64,000 nt of DNA from Sphingobium cupriresistens (GCF_004152865.1 NZ_SEOO01000016.1:33554-97553); one strand, 5' to 3'. Positions 33,801-45,108 are shown, counted from the first letter of the stretch. Translations and numbers: made by a program. Notes: generated by a model not told the origin, from the letters alone.

Positions 33801-35353
33801 CCATCAAGGAAAGACTGCTCGTTGTCCGCACGGGGCTGGGGACATCCAGGAATAAGAAAATCCTCGCCGGCAGTGTCGCGCTTGCTCTCGCTGGAGCGGG
33901 CGTCGGCTATGCTGTTTTATCAGGAGATGGCGACGCTGGAGCGGGCGCCGCGAAGGGCGAGCTCGTCAACGGCGTCGTGCAGGACGGCTCCGGCAAAACC
34001 GTTCTCTACTGGTTCGATCCGATGCTGCCGATGGAGCGCTACAACGCGCCCGGCAAGTCGTCGATGAACATGGACCTTCAGCCGAAATATGCTGAGGAGG
34101 GCGGCGGCGCCGGCATTCAGATCTCGCCACAGGTGCAACAGAACCTCGGCGTCCGCACTGCGCGAGTAACCTTCGACAATCTGGCGGCGGCGATTGCGGT
34201 GGTCGGGCGCGTTGAGACTGACGAGCGCCGCATTGTCGAGGTCCAGACCCTAACCCCCGGCTTCGTCGAGCAGCTCAGCGTCCGCGCTGTCGGGGAACAG
34301 GTCGGCAGAGGGACTCGGGTCGCGAGCGTCTATTCGCCGGAGCTGCTTGGCGCTCAGCATGAGTATGCCGCCCTTTTGAAGATACGCCGTTCGACGATTA
34401 CGCCGGGCCTGCGCAGTGCAGCGCGCCAGAGGTTGCAGCTGCTTGGCCTGCCGGAGGCGGCCATTCGCAACCTGGATCGGGGCGGGCGCCCTCAGCGCAC
34501 GTACGGAGTGTTCGCTCCTCGGTCCGGGATCGTGACCGCCATAGGCGCGCGGCCGGGTGCGCGGGTGGAGCCCGGACAGTCGATCATCACCTTGGCGGAT
34601 CTCTCGCAAGTGTGGGTTGTGGCCGAGGTTCCGGAAGTGTCGCTGGGCCAGATCCGCATCGGACAGCCGGCGGAGATCTCGTTTCCTGCCTATGGCGGCG
34701 AGACGGTTCAGGGCCGGATCGACTACATCTTCCCGACGCTCGATCCCGAAGCGCGTACTGCTCGAGTTCGTGTCACGCTGCCCAACCCGGGCGGCCGGCT
34801 GAAGATCGGCATGTTCGCCAACCTCACCATCGGTGGTGCGGCAACAGGCGGTCTCGTCGTGCCGTCCGAGGCCGTTATCTCCACCGGAAGGCGCAACGTT
34901 GTTATCGTGCAGCGGAATGGCGGCTTCATTCCGGTCGAAGTTGAGCTTGGGCGCACGGTTGGCGACCGAACCGAGATCCGCAGGGGGCTCAACCTCAACG
35001 ACATTGTCGTTGTTTCTGGTCAGTTCCTGATCGACTCCGAGGCCTCACTCGCCGGCATTGTCGAACGTCTATCGCGAGGCCAATCGCCTGCCGCGCAACA
35101 GCAGCGGCAAGACGAGCTTATCCAGGGTCGCGGAGTCGTGAAGACGGTGGACGCGGCAGGTGGCCGTATCACTCTCGCTCACGAGCCGTTGGCGGCGATC
35201 AACTGGCCGGCCATGACGATGACCTTCCCCGTGAAGGACCGTTCGCTGCTGCGCGGCCGTAAGGCTGGCGAACGAGTGATGTTCGCCTTTCAGAGGCCAC
35301 AGCAGGGTCAAACGCCCGTGATCGAGCGCATCGCTCCGGAGGCGGCGCAATGA
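33797..35353 (+). CDS. cusB: CusB-like periplasmic adaptor with a C-terminal CusF-like domain
   Basis: A 518-residue adaptor. The N-terminal anchor ([20 protein letters not shown]) is followed by a heavy-metal-binding YHS-like/CusB N region ([35 protein letters not shown]), barrel-sandwich and membrane-proximal domains, and then from about residue 440 a CusF-like domain ([30 protein letters not shown]). The pump therefore carries a tethered chaperone as well as the separate CusF upstream. The stop overlaps the CusA start (ATGA). Confidence 0.92.
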   Translation: MTIKERLLVVRTGLGTSRNKKILAGSVALALAGAGVGYAVLSGDGDAGAGAAKGELVNGVVQDGSGKTVLYWFDPMLPMERYNAPGKSSMNMDLQPKYAEEGGGAGIQISPQVQQNLGVRTARVTFDNLAAAIAVVGRVETDERRIVEVQTLTPGFVEQLSVRAVGEQVGRGTRVASVYSPELLGAQHEYAALLKIRRSTITPGLRSAARQRLQLLGLPEAAIRNLDRGGRPQRTYGVFAPRSGIVTAIGARPGARVEPGQSIITLADLSQVWVVAEVPEVSLGQIRIGQPAEISFPAYGGETVQGRIDYIFPTLDPEARTARVRVTLPNPGGRLKIGMFANLTIGGAATGGLVVPSEAVISTGRRNVVIVQRNGGFIPVEVELGRTVGDRTEIRRGLNLNDIVVVSGQFLIDSEASLAGIVERLSRGQSPAAQQQRQDELIQGRGVVKTVDAAGGRITLAHEPLAAINWPAMTMTFPVKDRSLLRGRKAGERVMFAFQRPQQGQTPVIERIAPEAAQ

Positions 35354-38300
35354 TCGAGCGGATCATTCGATGGTCGGCGGCGAACCGGCTGCTCGTTCTT
35401 CTTGCGGCCGCCTTCATCACGGCTGCCGGGTTGTACACGGTGAGCCGGACTCCGCTCGATGCTATCCCCGACCTCTCCGACGTCCAGGTCATCATCCGTA
35501 CGCCCTATCCAGGGCAGGCGCCCCAGATTGTGGAGGCGCAGGTTACCTACCCGATCGCGACTACGATGCTGTCGGCGCCCAAAGTGAAGGCAGTCCGCGC
35601 CTTTTCCATGTTCGGAGACTCGTTTGTCACAATCATCTTCGAGGACGGGACCGACCTCTACTGGGCTCGCTCGAGGGTTCTCGAATATTTGAACCAGGCG
35701 GCGGGCCGGCTGCCGCCGGGGGTTACACCGGCACTTGGCCCTGATGCGACGGGCGTCGGCTGGGCTTACCAGTACGCGCTCGTCGACCGCACCGGTGGCA
35801 ACGATCTTGGTCAGCTTCGTGCGCTGCAGGATTGGTTTCTGCGATACCAACTCAAGGAAGTCCCCGGCGTTGCCGAGGTCGCCAGCGTTGGCGGCATGGT
35901 CCGCGCGTTCCAGGTCGAGGTCAATCCCGAGAAGCTTCAGCTATATCGAGTGTCCGTCAGCGACGTGATGGAAGCGCTGCAAACGGCAAATAACGAGACT
36001 GGCGGCTCGGTTATTGAGCGTGCGGAAGCCGAGTACATGATCCGTGTCGGTGGCTATCTGCAGAGCCTCGACGATTTCCGAAACATACCTCTGAAGGTGA
36101 GCGCCGGCGGCGTTCCGGTCACGATCGGTGACGTTGCGCGCGTCCAGATCGTTCCCGAATTCCGGCGCGGCATCGCCGAACTCAATGGCCAGGGAGAAGT
36201 CGCCGGCGGTGTGATCGTCGTTCGTGCAGGAGCCGACACGAGGTCGGTAATCGAGGCGGTCAAGGAGAAGCTCGAGGAACTCAAGATGGCTCTTCCCAAG
36301 GGCGTTGAGGTGGTGACGGTCTACGACCGGTCATCGCTCATCGAACGCGCGATCGAGAACCTTTCTCATAAGCTTGTCGAAGAGTTCATCGTCGTTGCGC
36401 TCGTGTGCGTGGTGTTCCTCTTACACCTGCGCTCGGCACTGGTGGCAATCCTGACGCTCCCCCTAGGAATCGTCGCCGCGTTCATCGTGATGTACTATCA
36501 GGGGGTTAACGCGAACATCCTTTCGCTTGGAGGTATCGCGCTGGCGATCGGCGCCATGGTCGATGCGGCCGTGGTGATGATCGAGAATGCTCACAAGAAG
36601 CTCGAGCACGCTGAGCACGAGCATGGGGGCATGACCGAGGAGTTGCGCAAGCGAACGCTGGTGGACGCGGCCGTTGAGGTCGGGCCGGCGTTGTTCTTTT
36701 CCCTCTTGATCATCACGCTCTCGTTCCTGCCGGTCTTCTCCCTGGAGGCTCAGGAGGGCAGGCTCTTCACGCCTCTTGCGCTCACCAAGACTTACTCAAT
36801 GGCGGCGGCCGCTGGGCTCTCCGTCACGCTCATCCCGGTCCTGATGATCATGTTCATCAAAGGCAAGATTCGCCCCGAAGAGAAGAACCCAATCAATCGC
36901 TGGCTGATCGCGGCGTACAGGCCCGCCCTTGTCTGGGTCATGAAGTGGCCCAAGCTCGTCCTTGGTCTTGCTATCGGGGCGCTTCTTCTGACGGCGTGGC
37001 CGCTTTCTCGCCTCGGCGGGGAGTTCATGCCCGCGCTGGCGGAGGGCGACCTCCTTTACATGCCGACGGCGCTTCCAGGCCTGTCTGCGTCCAAAGCCTC
37101 TGAGCTCCTTCAGATCACAAACCGCATGATCAAGACGGTCCCGGAGGTGAAGACGGTGTTCGGCAAGGCGGGCCGCGCCGAGACCGCAACCGACCCTGCG
37201 CCGATCGAAATGTTCGAAACGGTTATCCAGCTCAAGCCTCAGAGCGAGTGGCGTGAAGGGATGACGATGGAGAAGTTGATCGCCGAGCTCGATTCACGCG
37301 TGAAGGTGCCTGGCCTGGCCAATGTCTTCGTGCCGCCGATCCGGAACAGGATCGACATGCTCGCGACGGGCATCAAGAGCCCCGTTGGCGTGAAGGTGAG
37401 CGGAGCTGATCTCGCCACGCTCGATCGGCTCGGAGCTAAAATCGCGCAGGTGGTGAAGACCGTTCCCGGCACAACCTCCGCTATCTCGGATCGGATCCTC
37501 GGCGGCCGCTACATCGACATCAAGGTCGATCGCCTGGCCGCTGCTCGATACGGGCTGTCCATTGAGGACGTGCAGAACACGGCTGCCGGTGCGGTTGGCG
37601 GCATGTCGGTGGATGAGAAGATCGAGGGGCTTGCTCGCTTCCCGATCAACGTGCGCTTCCCGCGCGAGATGCGCGGCAGCGTCGAGGCTCTGCGCAGTCT
37701 GCCGATTGTCGCTCCGACAGGCGGAATCGTGCCGCTGGGTGCCGTGGCAAGCGTGCAGATCGCCGACGGTCCGGTGATGGTAAAGAGCGAGAACGCGCGG
37801 CCCTCCGCTTGGGTCTACGTCGACGTTCGCGACCGCGACATTGTCGGGTTTGTGAATGAAGCGCGCCAGAAGGTCGCTCGAGAGGTGTCGATGCCTCCGG
37901 GCTATTCGATCACCTGGTCAGGTCAGTTCGAATATGCCGAGCGTGCTTCCAAGAGGTTGGCCGTGATCGTGCCGCTGACCATCGGCGTAATCTTCCTGCT
38001 CCTGTACCTCGCCTTCAAGCGAGTGCGTGAGCCGCTCATCGTCCTCCTCGCGCTTCCGTTCGCGCTCATTGGCGGAGTCTGGCTCATCTACCTGATGGGT
38101 CACGCGATCTCCGTGGCAACAGCGGTCGGCTTCATCGCTCTTGCCGGGCTTGCTGCGGAGTTTGGGGTTATCATGCTGGTCTACCTCGACAAGGCGATCG
38201 AGGAGCGGATTGAGGCCGGCAAGTTCTCGAAAACCGAGGATCTCGAGGACGCGCTGATGGAAGGCGCGGTCTTACGGGTGAGGCCGAAGGCGATGACGGC

Positions 38301-38532
38301 TGCGGTCATCCTCGCTGGTCTTTTTCCGCTGCTCATCGGCGAGGGCACCGGCTCTGAGATCATGCAGCGTCTGGCGGCTCCGATGGTGGGCGGCATGATC
38401 ACGGCGCCCCTCCTGTCCCTCTTCGTTCTCCCTGCGATCTACAAGCTCCTCGGCGTGAAGCAGTTCATGCGTGAGGCCGTGGATCAAAAGCAGCCCGACG
38501 TCGCGTCGGCTGCCAAGCCGCAGATGACATAA
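35350..38532 (+). CDS. cusA: CusA/CzcA-family RND pump, copper/silver type
   Basis: A 1060-residue proton-driven inner-membrane pump with 12 expected membrane helices and two large periplasmic loops. The TM4 signature [20 protein letters not shown] is of the monovalent-cation (HME4, CusA) class rather than the zinc/cobalt (CzcA) class. [20 protein letters not shown] and [20 protein letters not shown] match CusA closely, with Met residues in the expected places. It forms one coupled operon with the channel and adaptor. It would export Cu(I)/Ag(I) from the periplasm or cytoplasm. Confidence 0.95.
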   Translation: MIERIIRWSAANRLLVLLAAAFITAAGLYTVSRTPLDAIPDLSDVQVIIRTPYPGQAPQIVEAQVTYPIATTMLSAPKVKAVRAFSMFGDSFVTIIFEDGTDLYWARSRVLEYLNQAAGRLPPGVTPALGPDATGVGWAYQYALVDRTGGNDLGQLRALQDWFLRYQLKEVPGVAEVASVGGMVRAFQVEVNPEKLQLYRVSVSDVMEALQTANNETGGSVIERAEAEYMIRVGGYLQSLDDFRNIPLKVSAGGVPVTIGDVARVQIVPEFRRGIAELNGQGEVAGGVIVVRAGADTRSVIEAVKEKLEELKMALPKGVEVVTVYDRSSLIERAIENLSHKLVEEFIVVALVCVVFLLHLRSALVAILTLPLGIVAAFIVMYYQGVNANILSLGGIALAIGAMVDAAVVMIENAHKKLEHAEHEHGGMTEELRKRTLVDAAVEVGPALFFSLLIITLSFLPVFSLEAQEGRLFTPLALTKTYSMAAAAGLSVTLIPVLMIMFIKGKIRPEEKNPINRWLIAAYRPALVWVMKWPKLVLGLAIGALLLTAWPLSRLGGEFMPALAEGDLLYMPTALPGLSASKASELLQITNRMIKTVPEVKTVFGKAGRAETATDPAPIEMFETVIQLKPQSEWREGMTMEKLIAELDSRVKVPGLANVFVPPIRNRIDMLATGIKSPVGVKVSGADLATLDRLGAKIAQVVKTVPGTTSAISDRILGGRYIDIKVDRLAAARYGLSIEDVQNTAAGAVGGMSVDEKIEGLARFPINVRFPREMRGSVEALRSLPIVAPTGGIVPLGAVASVQIADGPVMVKSENARPSAWVYVDVRDRDIVGFVNEARQKVAREVSMPPGYSITWSGQFEYAERASKRLAVIVPLTIGVIFLLLYLAFKRVREPLIVLLALPFALIGGVWLIYLMGHAISVATAVGFIALAGLAAEFGVIMLVYLDKAIEERIEAGKFSKTEDLEDALMEGAVLRVRPKAMTAAVILAGLFPLLIGEGTGSEIMQRLAAPMVGGMITAPLLSLFVLPAIYKLLGVKQFMREAVDQKQPDVASAAKPQMT

Positions 38533-38574
38533 CCAGCAAGCGGGAATTTCCAGCCTCGAACGTAGGAGCTGAAC

Positions 38575-38658
38575 ATGATGATGGACTGCGGTGGAGCCGC
38601 GATGATGATCGGCATGGGAGTTGCACATGGGACCGGGGGTTACAGCAACGCAAGGTGA
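38575..38658 (+). CDS. 27-residue Met/Gly-rich ORF at the copper-nitrate junction
   Basis: GTAGGAGC precedes three ATGs at 38575; the peptide begins MMMDCGGAAMMIGMGVAHGT and stops at 38656-38658, overlapping the narK start in another frame. It looks like the beginning of a short Met-rich protein often found after cusA, whose original 3' end was replaced where the nitrate island was joined. It may also supply the ribosomes or the SD (GGGAG, 38616-38620) for narK. Assignment is tentative. Confidence 0.4.
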   Translation: MMMDCGGAAMMIGMGVAHGTGGYSNAR

Positions 38659-41374
38659 ACAAGGCCTCGCACTGGGGCTGAGCACCTTTGCCTTCACGAT
38701 CTGTTTTGCGGTGTGGACGATCTTCGCGATCATCGGGATCGAGATCAAGGCGGAACTGGGCCTCAACGACACCCAGTTCGGCCTGCTGATCGGCACACCG
38801 ATCCTCACCGGATCGCTGGTGCGGCTGATGCTGGGCATCTGGACTGACCAGTTCGGCGGGCGGATCGTCTTTCCGTTGACGATGCTCGCTTCGGCGGCAT
38901 CGACTTTCCTGCTGTCCTATGCCGACAATTACTACCTGATGCTGCTGGCCGCACTCGGCCTCGGGCTGGCGGGCGGCGGATTTGCGGTGGGCGTGGCCTA
39001 TGTCTCCAAGTTCTATCCGCTCGAAAAGCAGGGCTCGGCGCTCGGCTTCTTCGGGATGGGCAATGTCGGCGCGGCGGTGACCAAGTTCCTTGCGCCCTGG
39101 GTGATGGTGGCGATCGGCTGGCAGGGCGTGGCGCAGGTATGGGCGGCCGTGCTCGCGGTGGTCGCCGTGCTGTTCTTCATCCTTGCCAAGGACGATCCCG
39201 AATATGCCGCGCGCAAGGCCGGCGGCATCCCGGCGCGCACTCTCAAGGACCAGCTCGAACCGCTCAAGAACGAGCAGGTGTGGCGCTTCTCGCTCTATTA
39301 TTTTTTCGTGTTCGGGGCCTTCGTCGCGCTGGCATTGTGGCTGCCGCAATACATGGTCAGCCTGTATCAGGTTGATGTCAAAACCGCCGGCATGCTGGCC
39401 GCGACCTTCTCGCTCTCGGCCAGCCTGTTCCGCGCTTATGGCGGGATGCTGTCGGACAAGTATGGCGCACGCCGTATCATGTACGCGACCTTTGGCGTGT
39501 CGCTGGTGTGCCTGTTCATGCTGTCCTACCCGGCGACCGATTACGTGATCCACGGGATCGAGGGTGACATCGCGTTTTCGACCTCGATGGGGCTGGTGCC
39601 CTTCGTGATCACGGTGTTCGTGCTCGGCTTCTTTATGTCGCTGGGCAAGGCGGCGGTGTTTAAGCATATTCCGGTCTATTACCCCCATCACGTGGGCGCG
39701 GTCGGCGGGCTGGTGGGCCTGGTCGGCGGCCTGGGCGGGTTCGTGCTGCCGATCGTGTTCGGCGCGGTGAGCGACCTTACCGGCATCTGGACCAGCTGCT
39801 TCATGGTGCTGTTCGCACTGGTCGGCGTGGCGCTGGCATGGATGCACATTGCCATCCGCCAGATGGAGCAGAAAGCGAGCGGGATCGACGCGCGCAGCCT
39901 GCCGCAATTCCCGGAAATGGCGGGCCTGCACGACGAAACCCGCCACGCTGCCGCCCAGCCGAGCAAGGTGCTGGCTGAGTGGAAGCCCGAGGATCCCGAT
40001 TTCTGGGAAACGACGGGCGAACGTATTGCACGGCGCAACCTATATATCTCGATCCCGGCCCTGTTGCTCGCCTTCGCGGTGTGGATGGTGTGGTCGGTGG
40101 TGGTCGCCAAGCTGCCGCAGGTCGGGTTCGCCTATACCACCGATCAGCTGTTCTGGCTGGCGGCGTTGCCGGGGCTGTCGGGAGCGACGTTCCGGATCTT
40201 CTACAGCTTTATGGTGCCGATCTTCGGCGGACGGCTGTGGACCACGCTGTCCACCGCTTCGCTGCTGATCCCGGCCTTCGGCATCGGCTATGCGGTCCAG
40301 AACCCGCAGACGCCCTACATCATCTTCCTGGTGCTGGCGCTGCTGTGCGGGTTCGGCGGGGGCAATTTCGCCTCGTCGATGTCGAACATCAGCTTCTTCT
40401 TCCCCAAGGCGCGGAAGGGCAATGCGATGGCGCTCAATGCGGGCCTCGGCAACCTTGGGGTCTCAGTGATGCAGTTCGCGGTACCGCTGATCATCACGGC
40501 CGGCGTGTTCGGCGCGTTGGGCGGGGCGGCCCAGCAGACCGCGGAAGGCGGCCAGCTGTGGCTGCAGAACGCCGGGTTCGTGTGGGTGCCCTTCATCATT
40601 GCCAGCAGCCTGCTGGCGTGGTTCGGGATGAACGATATCGCCGATGCCAAGGCCAGCTTTGCCGAACAGGCGGTGATCTTCCAGCGCAAGCACAACTGGC
40701 TGATGTGCTGGCTTTATACCGGCACCTTCGGCAGCTTCATCGGCTTTTCGGCCGGCCTGCCGCTGCTCGCCAAGCAGCAGTTTCCGCAAGTGGACGTGCT
40801 GCAATTCGTGTTCCTCGGCCCGCTCGTCGGCGCGCTGAGCCGGGCGGGCACGGGCTGGGTGTCGGACAAGTGGGGCGGCGCGCGGGTCACCTTCTGGGTG
40901 TTCGTGCTGATGATGCTGGGCGTGTTCGGGGTCATGTATTTTATCCAGGCCGCTAGCTGGTGGGGCTTCCTGAGCATGTTCATCTTCATGTTCTTCATGA
41001 CCGGGGTCGGCAATGCCTCGACCTTCCAGATGATCCCCAACATCATGCGGCAGGAAGTTCCGCGCCTGATGCCGGAACTCACCCCCGATGCGGCGCTCAA
41101 GCAGGCAGAGAAGGAATCGGCGGCCATCGTCGGCTTCACCTCGGCGATTGCGGCCTACGGCGCCTTCTTCATCCCCAAGAGCTTCGGCAGCGCCATTGCT
41201 GCAACCGGATCGCCGATGGCGGCCCTATGGGGCTTCTTCATCTTCTACGCCAGCTGCGCCGCGCTGACGTGGTTCATCTACACCCGCCGCGGCGGCCTGC
41301 TGCACGATATCGAACGCGGGCGCACGCCTGCTCCCGCCGTCCAACCTGCACCCCTGAAAGGAGCCGCTGCATGA
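38627..41374 (+). CDS. narK: Fused NarK1-NarK2 nitrate/nitrite transporter
   Basis: A 915-residue protein made of two complete major-facilitator domains, about 24 membrane helices. The first (residues ~10-430) has GLGLAGGGFAVGVAYVSKFY; the second (~470-900) has the classical NarK signature GFGGGNFASSMSNISFFFPK. Such fusions are known in Paracoccus-type denitrifiers, where one half acts as a nitrate/proton symporter and the other as a nitrate/nitrite antiporter. The ATG at 38627 follows GGGAG with 6-nt spacing. The stop overlaps narG as ATGA, so transport and reduction are co-expressed. Confidence 0.93.
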   Translation: MGPGVTATQGEQGLALGLSTFAFTICFAVWTIFAIIGIEIKAELGLNDTQFGLLIGTPILTGSLVRLMLGIWTDQFGGRIVFPLTMLASAASTFLLSYADNYYLMLLAALGLGLAGGGFAVGVAYVSKFYPLEKQGSALGFFGMGNVGAAVTKFLAPWVMVAIGWQGVAQVWAAVLAVVAVLFFILAKDDPEYAARKAGGIPARTLKDQLEPLKNEQVWRFSLYYFFVFGAFVALALWLPQYMVSLYQVDVKTAGMLAATFSLSASLFRAYGGMLSDKYGARRIMYATFGVSLVCLFMLSYPATDYVIHGIEGDIAFSTSMGLVPFVITVFVLGFFMSLGKAAVFKHIPVYYPHHVGAVGGLVGLVGGLGGFVLPIVFGAVSDLTGIWTSCFMVLFALVGVALAWMHIAIRQMEQKASGIDARSLPQFPEMAGLHDETRHAAAQPSKVLAEWKPEDPDFWETTGERIARRNLYISIPALLLAFAVWMVWSVVVAKLPQVGFAYTTDQLFWLAALPGLSGATFRIFYSFMVPIFGGRLWTTLSTASLLIPAFGIGYAVQNPQTPYIIFLVLALLCGFGGGNFASSMSNISFFFPKARKGNAMALNAGLGNLGVSVMQFAVPLIITAGVFGALGGAAQQTAEGGQLWLQNAGFVWVPFIIASSLLAWFGMNDIADAKASFAEQAVIFQRKHNWLMCWLYTGTFGSFIGFSAGLPLLAKQQFPQVDVLQFVFLGPLVGALSRAGTGWVSDKWGGARVTFWVFVLMMLGVFGVMYFIQAASWWGFLSMFIFMFFMTGVGNASTFQMIPNIMRQEVPRLMPELTPDAALKQAEKESAAIVGFTSAIAAYGAFFIPKSFGSAIAATGSPMAALWGFFIFYASCAALTWFIYTRRGGLLHDIERGRTPAPAVQPAPLKGAAA

Positions 41375-44300
41375 GCCAGCTTCTCGACCGCCTGACCTTC
41401 TTCCGCCAGCCCAAGCAGGCCTTTGCCGGCGGACACGGCGTCACCACCAACCAGAACCGCGACTGGGAGGACAGCTATCGCAAGCGCTGGCAGCACGACA
41501 AAATTGTGCGCAGCACCCACGGGGTGAACTGCACCGGATCGTGCAGCTGGAAGATCTACGTCAAGGGCGGGATCATCACCTGGGAAACCCAGCAGACCGA
41601 TTATCCGCGCACCCGGCCTGACCTTCCCAACCACGAACCGCGCGGCTGCCCGCGTGGGGCAAGCTACAGCTGGTACATCTATTCCGCCCAGCGGCTGAAA
41701 TATCCGATGGTGCGTTCGCGCCTGCTGAAACTGTGGCGTGAGGCCCGGGTGCTGCGCACGCCGGTAGCGGCATGGGCCTCGATCGTCGAGGATCCGGCCA
41801 AGCGCAAAAGCTACACCGCGATCCGCGGCCATGGCGGCATGGTGCGTTCGACCTGGGACGAAGTGAACGAAATCATCGCGGCTGCCAATGCCTACACCGC
41901 CAAGACTTACGGCCCTGACCGGATCATCGGCTTCTCGCCCATCCCGGCGATGTCGATGGTGAGCTATGCGGCCGGATCACGTTATCTCTCGCTGCTCGGC
42001 GGCACCTGCATGAGTTTCTACGACTGGTATTGCGACCTGCCGCCCTCCAGCCCGCAGACCTGGGGCGAACAGACCGACGTTCCCGAAAGCGCCGACTGGT
42101 ACAATGCCGGGTTCCTGATGATGTGGGGCTCGAACGTCCCGCAAACCCGCACCCCCGATGCGCACTTCATGACCGAGGCCCGCTATCGCGGCACCAAGGT
42201 CGCGGTCGTCAGCCCCGATTACGCCGAGGCGACCAAGTTTGCCGATCTGTGGCTCAACCCCAAGCAGGGCACCGATGCGGCGCTGGCGATGGCGATGGGC
42301 CATGTGATCCTGCGCGAATATCACCTCGACCGGCAGGCCGAATATTTCGAGGATTACTGCCGCAAATATTCCGACATGCCGATGCTGGTGAAGCTGGTGG
42401 AAAAGGACGGCGCATGGATGCCTGAAAATCTGCTGCGCGCCGCCGATTTCCTCGGCAGCCTGGGCGAGGCCAACAATCCCGACTGGAAAACCGTCGCCAT
42501 CGACGAGGCGACCGATGAAGTGGTGGTGCCGTCGGGCTCGGCGGGTTTCCGCTGGGGCGAGGAAGGCAAGTGGAACCTGCAGGAAAAGGACGGGCGCGGC
42601 AATGCCACCCGGCTGCGCCTCACCAATATCCTTGATGGCCAGCATGACGAGGTGATCGAGGTCGCCTTCCCCTATTTCGGCAATCTTGAGCACGATCACT
42701 TCCAGGGCACCGATCACCCCAGCGTGCTGAAGCGCCGGGTGCCGGTGCGGCAGGTGCAATTGAAGGACGGCAAGGCGTTTGTCGCCACCGTGTTTGATCT
42801 TTTCTGCGCCAATTACGGCCTCGACCGGGGGCTGGGCGGCGATCATGTCGCGCGCGATTACGGCGCGATGGAGCCTTACACCCCGGCGTGGGCGGAAAAG
42901 ATCACCGGGGTGCCGGCCGATCACATCATCACCGTGGCCCGCGAATTCGCCTCGAATGCCGAGGTGACCAAGGGCAAGTCGATGGTGATTTTGGGCGCAG
43001 GGCTCAACCACTGGTATCACATGGACATGAATTACCGCGGGATTATCAACCTGCTGGTGATGTGCGGCTGTGTCGGCCAGTCGGGCGGCGGCTGGTCGCA
43101 CTATGTCGGGCAGGAAAAGCTGCGCCCGCAGACCGGGTGGACCGCGCTCGCCTTCGCGCTCGACTGGAACCGCCCACCGCGGCACATGAACTCGACCAGC
43201 TTCTTCTACGCCCACACCGATCAGTGGCGGTACGAGACGCTGGGGGTGGAGGAAATTCTTTCCCCCACCGCGCCTGATGGCGACTGGGACGCGAGCCTCA
43301 TCGACTACAACGCGCGCGCCGAACGCATGGGCTGGCTGCCATCCGCGCCGCAATTGAAGACCAACCCGCTCGAAGTCGGCAAGGCGGTCAAGGCCAGCGG
43401 CAAGACCCCGGGCGAATATGTCGCCGAAGGTTTCAAGGCCGGCACGCTGGAAATGTCGTGCTTTGATCCCGATGATCCCGCCAACTGGCCGCGCAACATG
43501 TTCGTGTGGCGCTCGAACCTCCTGGGTTCGTCGGGCAAGGGCCACGAATATTTCCTCAAGCACCTGCTCGGCACCGCCCACGGCGTGCAGGGCAAGGACC
43601 TGGGCGAAACCGGCGCGGTCAAGCCCAAGGAAGTGAAGTGGCACGATGAAGCGCCCAAGGGGAAGCTTGATCTGCTGGTGACGCTCGACTTCCGCATGTC
43701 GACCACCTGCGTCTATTCCGACATCGTCCTGCCGACAGCGAGCTGGTACGAGAAGGACGATCTCAACACCTCGGATATGCACCCCTTCATCCACCCGCTC
43801 TCGGCGGCAGTGGACCCGGTGTGGGAATCGCGCAGCGACTGGGACATCTACAAGGGCATCGCCAAGAAGTTCTCCGAAGTCGCCCCCGAGGTGCTCGGCG
43901 TTGAACATGACGTGGTGCTCACCCCGATCCAGCACGACAGCCCGAACGAGATCGCACAGCCTTATGACGTGGCCGACTGGGGGCTGGGACAGGCTGAGCC
44001 GATTCCCGGCAAGACCATGGCCAATGTCGCGCTGGTGGAGCGGGATTACCCCAATCTCTACAACCGCTTCACCGCGCTCGGCCCGTTGATGGAAAAGCTT
44101 GGCAATGGCGGCAAGGGGATCGGCTGGAACACCGATCACGAAGTCGAAGCGCTGCGCAAGCTCAACGGCCCGGTGCAGAAGGACGGGCCGAGCAAGGGCA
44201 TGGCGCAGATCGAAACCGCGATCGATGCCGCCGAAGTGATCCTGATGCTTGCGCCCGAAACCAATGGCGAGGTCGCGGTCAAGGCGTGGGCGGATCTGGG

Positions 44301-45108
44301 CAAGAAGACCGGCCTCGATCACACCCATCTGGCGCTTCCCAAGGAAGACGAGAAGATCCGCTTCCGCGACATTCAGGCCCAGCCGAGGAAGATCATCTCC
44401 TCGCCCACCTGGTCGGGGCTGGAAAGCGAGCACGTGTGCTACAACGCGGGTTACACCAACGTCCACGAGCTGATCCCGTGGCGCACGCTGACCGGGCGTC
44501 AGCAGCTCTATCAGGATCACAAGTGGATGCGCGCCTTCGGCGAGGGCTTCTGCGTCTACCGCCCGCCGATCGACACCAAGGCGGTGCAGCCGATGCTCGA
44601 CGAAGCCAAGGGCGCGCCGCACGTGATCCTCAACTTCATCACCCCGCACCAGAAATGGGGCATCCACTCGACCTATACCGACAACCTGCTGATGCTGACG
44701 CTGTCGCGCGGCGGGCCGATTGTGTGGATGAGCGAGTTGGACGCCGCCAAGGCGGGGCTGGTCGATAATGATTGGGTGGAAACCTTCAATTCCAACGGTG
44801 CGCTGGTGGCCCGCGTGGTCGTCTCGCAGCGGATGAAGGAAGGCACGCTGTTCATGTACCACGCGCAGGAGAAGATCACGAACGTCCCCGGATCGCCCCT
44901 GACCGGGCAGCGCGGGGGCATCCACAATTCCGTCACCCGCGCCGTGCTGAAGCCCACCCACATGATCGGCGGCTATGTCCAGCTCGCCTACGGGTTCAAC
45001 TATTACGGCACCGTGGGATCGAACCGCGACGAATATGTGATCGTCCGCAAGCTTACAAAGGTCGACTGGCTCGAAGGGGCCCTCGCTGAAGGGGAGACCG
45101 CAGCATGA
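41371..45108 (+). CDS. narG: Respiratory nitrate reductase alpha subunit
   Basis: A 1245-residue molybdopterin enzyme reducing nitrate to nitrite on the cytoplasmic side of the membrane. The N-terminal FS0 motif HGVNCTGSCSWKIYVK is present, followed by ETQQTDYPRTRPDLPNHEPR and, near residue 210-245, SFYDWYCDLPPSSPQTWGEQ with the molybdenum-site Asp region. The length is normal. No twin-arginine signal is expected or obvious. The ATG at 41371 overlaps the narK stop (ATGA), and the stop overlaps narH (ATGA at 45105). Confidence 0.97.
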   Translation: MSQLLDRLTFFRQPKQAFAGGHGVTTNQNRDWEDSYRKRWQHDKIVRSTHGVNCTGSCSWKIYVKGGIITWETQQTDYPRTRPDLPNHEPRGCPRGASYSWYIYSAQRLKYPMVRSRLLKLWREARVLRTPVAAWASIVEDPAKRKSYTAIRGHGGMVRSTWDEVNEIIAAANAYTAKTYGPDRIIGFSPIPAMSMVSYAAGSRYLSLLGGTCMSFYDWYCDLPPSSPQTWGEQTDVPESADWYNAGFLMMWGSNVPQTRTPDAHFMTEARYRGTKVAVVSPDYAEATKFADLWLNPKQGTDAALAMAMGHVILREYHLDRQAEYFEDYCRKYSDMPMLVKLVEKDGAWMPENLLRAADFLGSLGEANNPDWKTVAIDEATDEVVVPSGSAGFRWGEEGKWNLQEKDGRGNATRLRLTNILDGQHDEVIEVAFPYFGNLEHDHFQGTDHPSVLKRRVPVRQVQLKDGKAFVATVFDLFCANYGLDRGLGGDHVARDYGAMEPYTPAWAEKITGVPADHIITVAREFASNAEVTKGKSMVILGAGLNHWYHMDMNYRGIINLLVMCGCVGQSGGGWSHYVGQEKLRPQTGWTALAFALDWNRPPRHMNSTSFFYAHTDQWRYETLGVEEILSPTAPDGDWDASLIDYNARAERMGWLPSAPQLKTNPLEVGKAVKASGKTPGEYVAEGFKAGTLEMSCFDPDDPANWPRNMFVWRSNLLGSSGKGHEYFLKHLLGTAHGVQGKDLGETGAVKPKEVKWHDEAPKGKLDLLVTLDFRMSTTCVYSDIVLPTASWYEKDDLNTSDMHPFIHPLSAAVDPVWESRSDWDIYKGIAKKFSEVAPEVLGVEHDVVLTPIQHDSPNEIAQPYDVADWGLGQAEPIPGKTMANVALVERDYPNLYNRFTALGPLMEKLGNGGKGIGWNTDHEVEALRKLNGPVQKDGPSKGMAQIETAIDAAEVILMLAPETNGEVAVKAWADLGKKTGLDHTHLALPKEDEKIRFRDIQAQPRKIISSPTWSGLESEHVCYNAGYTNVHELIPWRTLTGRQQLYQDHKWMRAFGEGFCVYRPPIDTKAVQPMLDEAKGAPHVILNFITPHQKWGIHSTYTDNLLMLTLSRGGPIVWMSELDAAKAGLVDNDWVETFNSNGALVARVVVSQRMKEGTLFMYHAQEKITNVPGSPLTGQRGGIHNSVTRAVLKPTHMIGGYVQLAYGFNYYGTVGSNRDEYVIVRKLTKVDWLEGALAEGETAA

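Noticed and set aside
38465..39946. A long minus-strand open frame of His/Arg/Glu-rich composition opposite narK
   Set aside because: Composition is the complement of membrane-protein codons; no domain or ribosome-binding site.
41977..44961. A 994-residue open frame on the minus strand opposite narG
   Set aside because: It has no recognisable motif, its composition is that of a high-GC antisense shadow, and narG on the other strand is certain.
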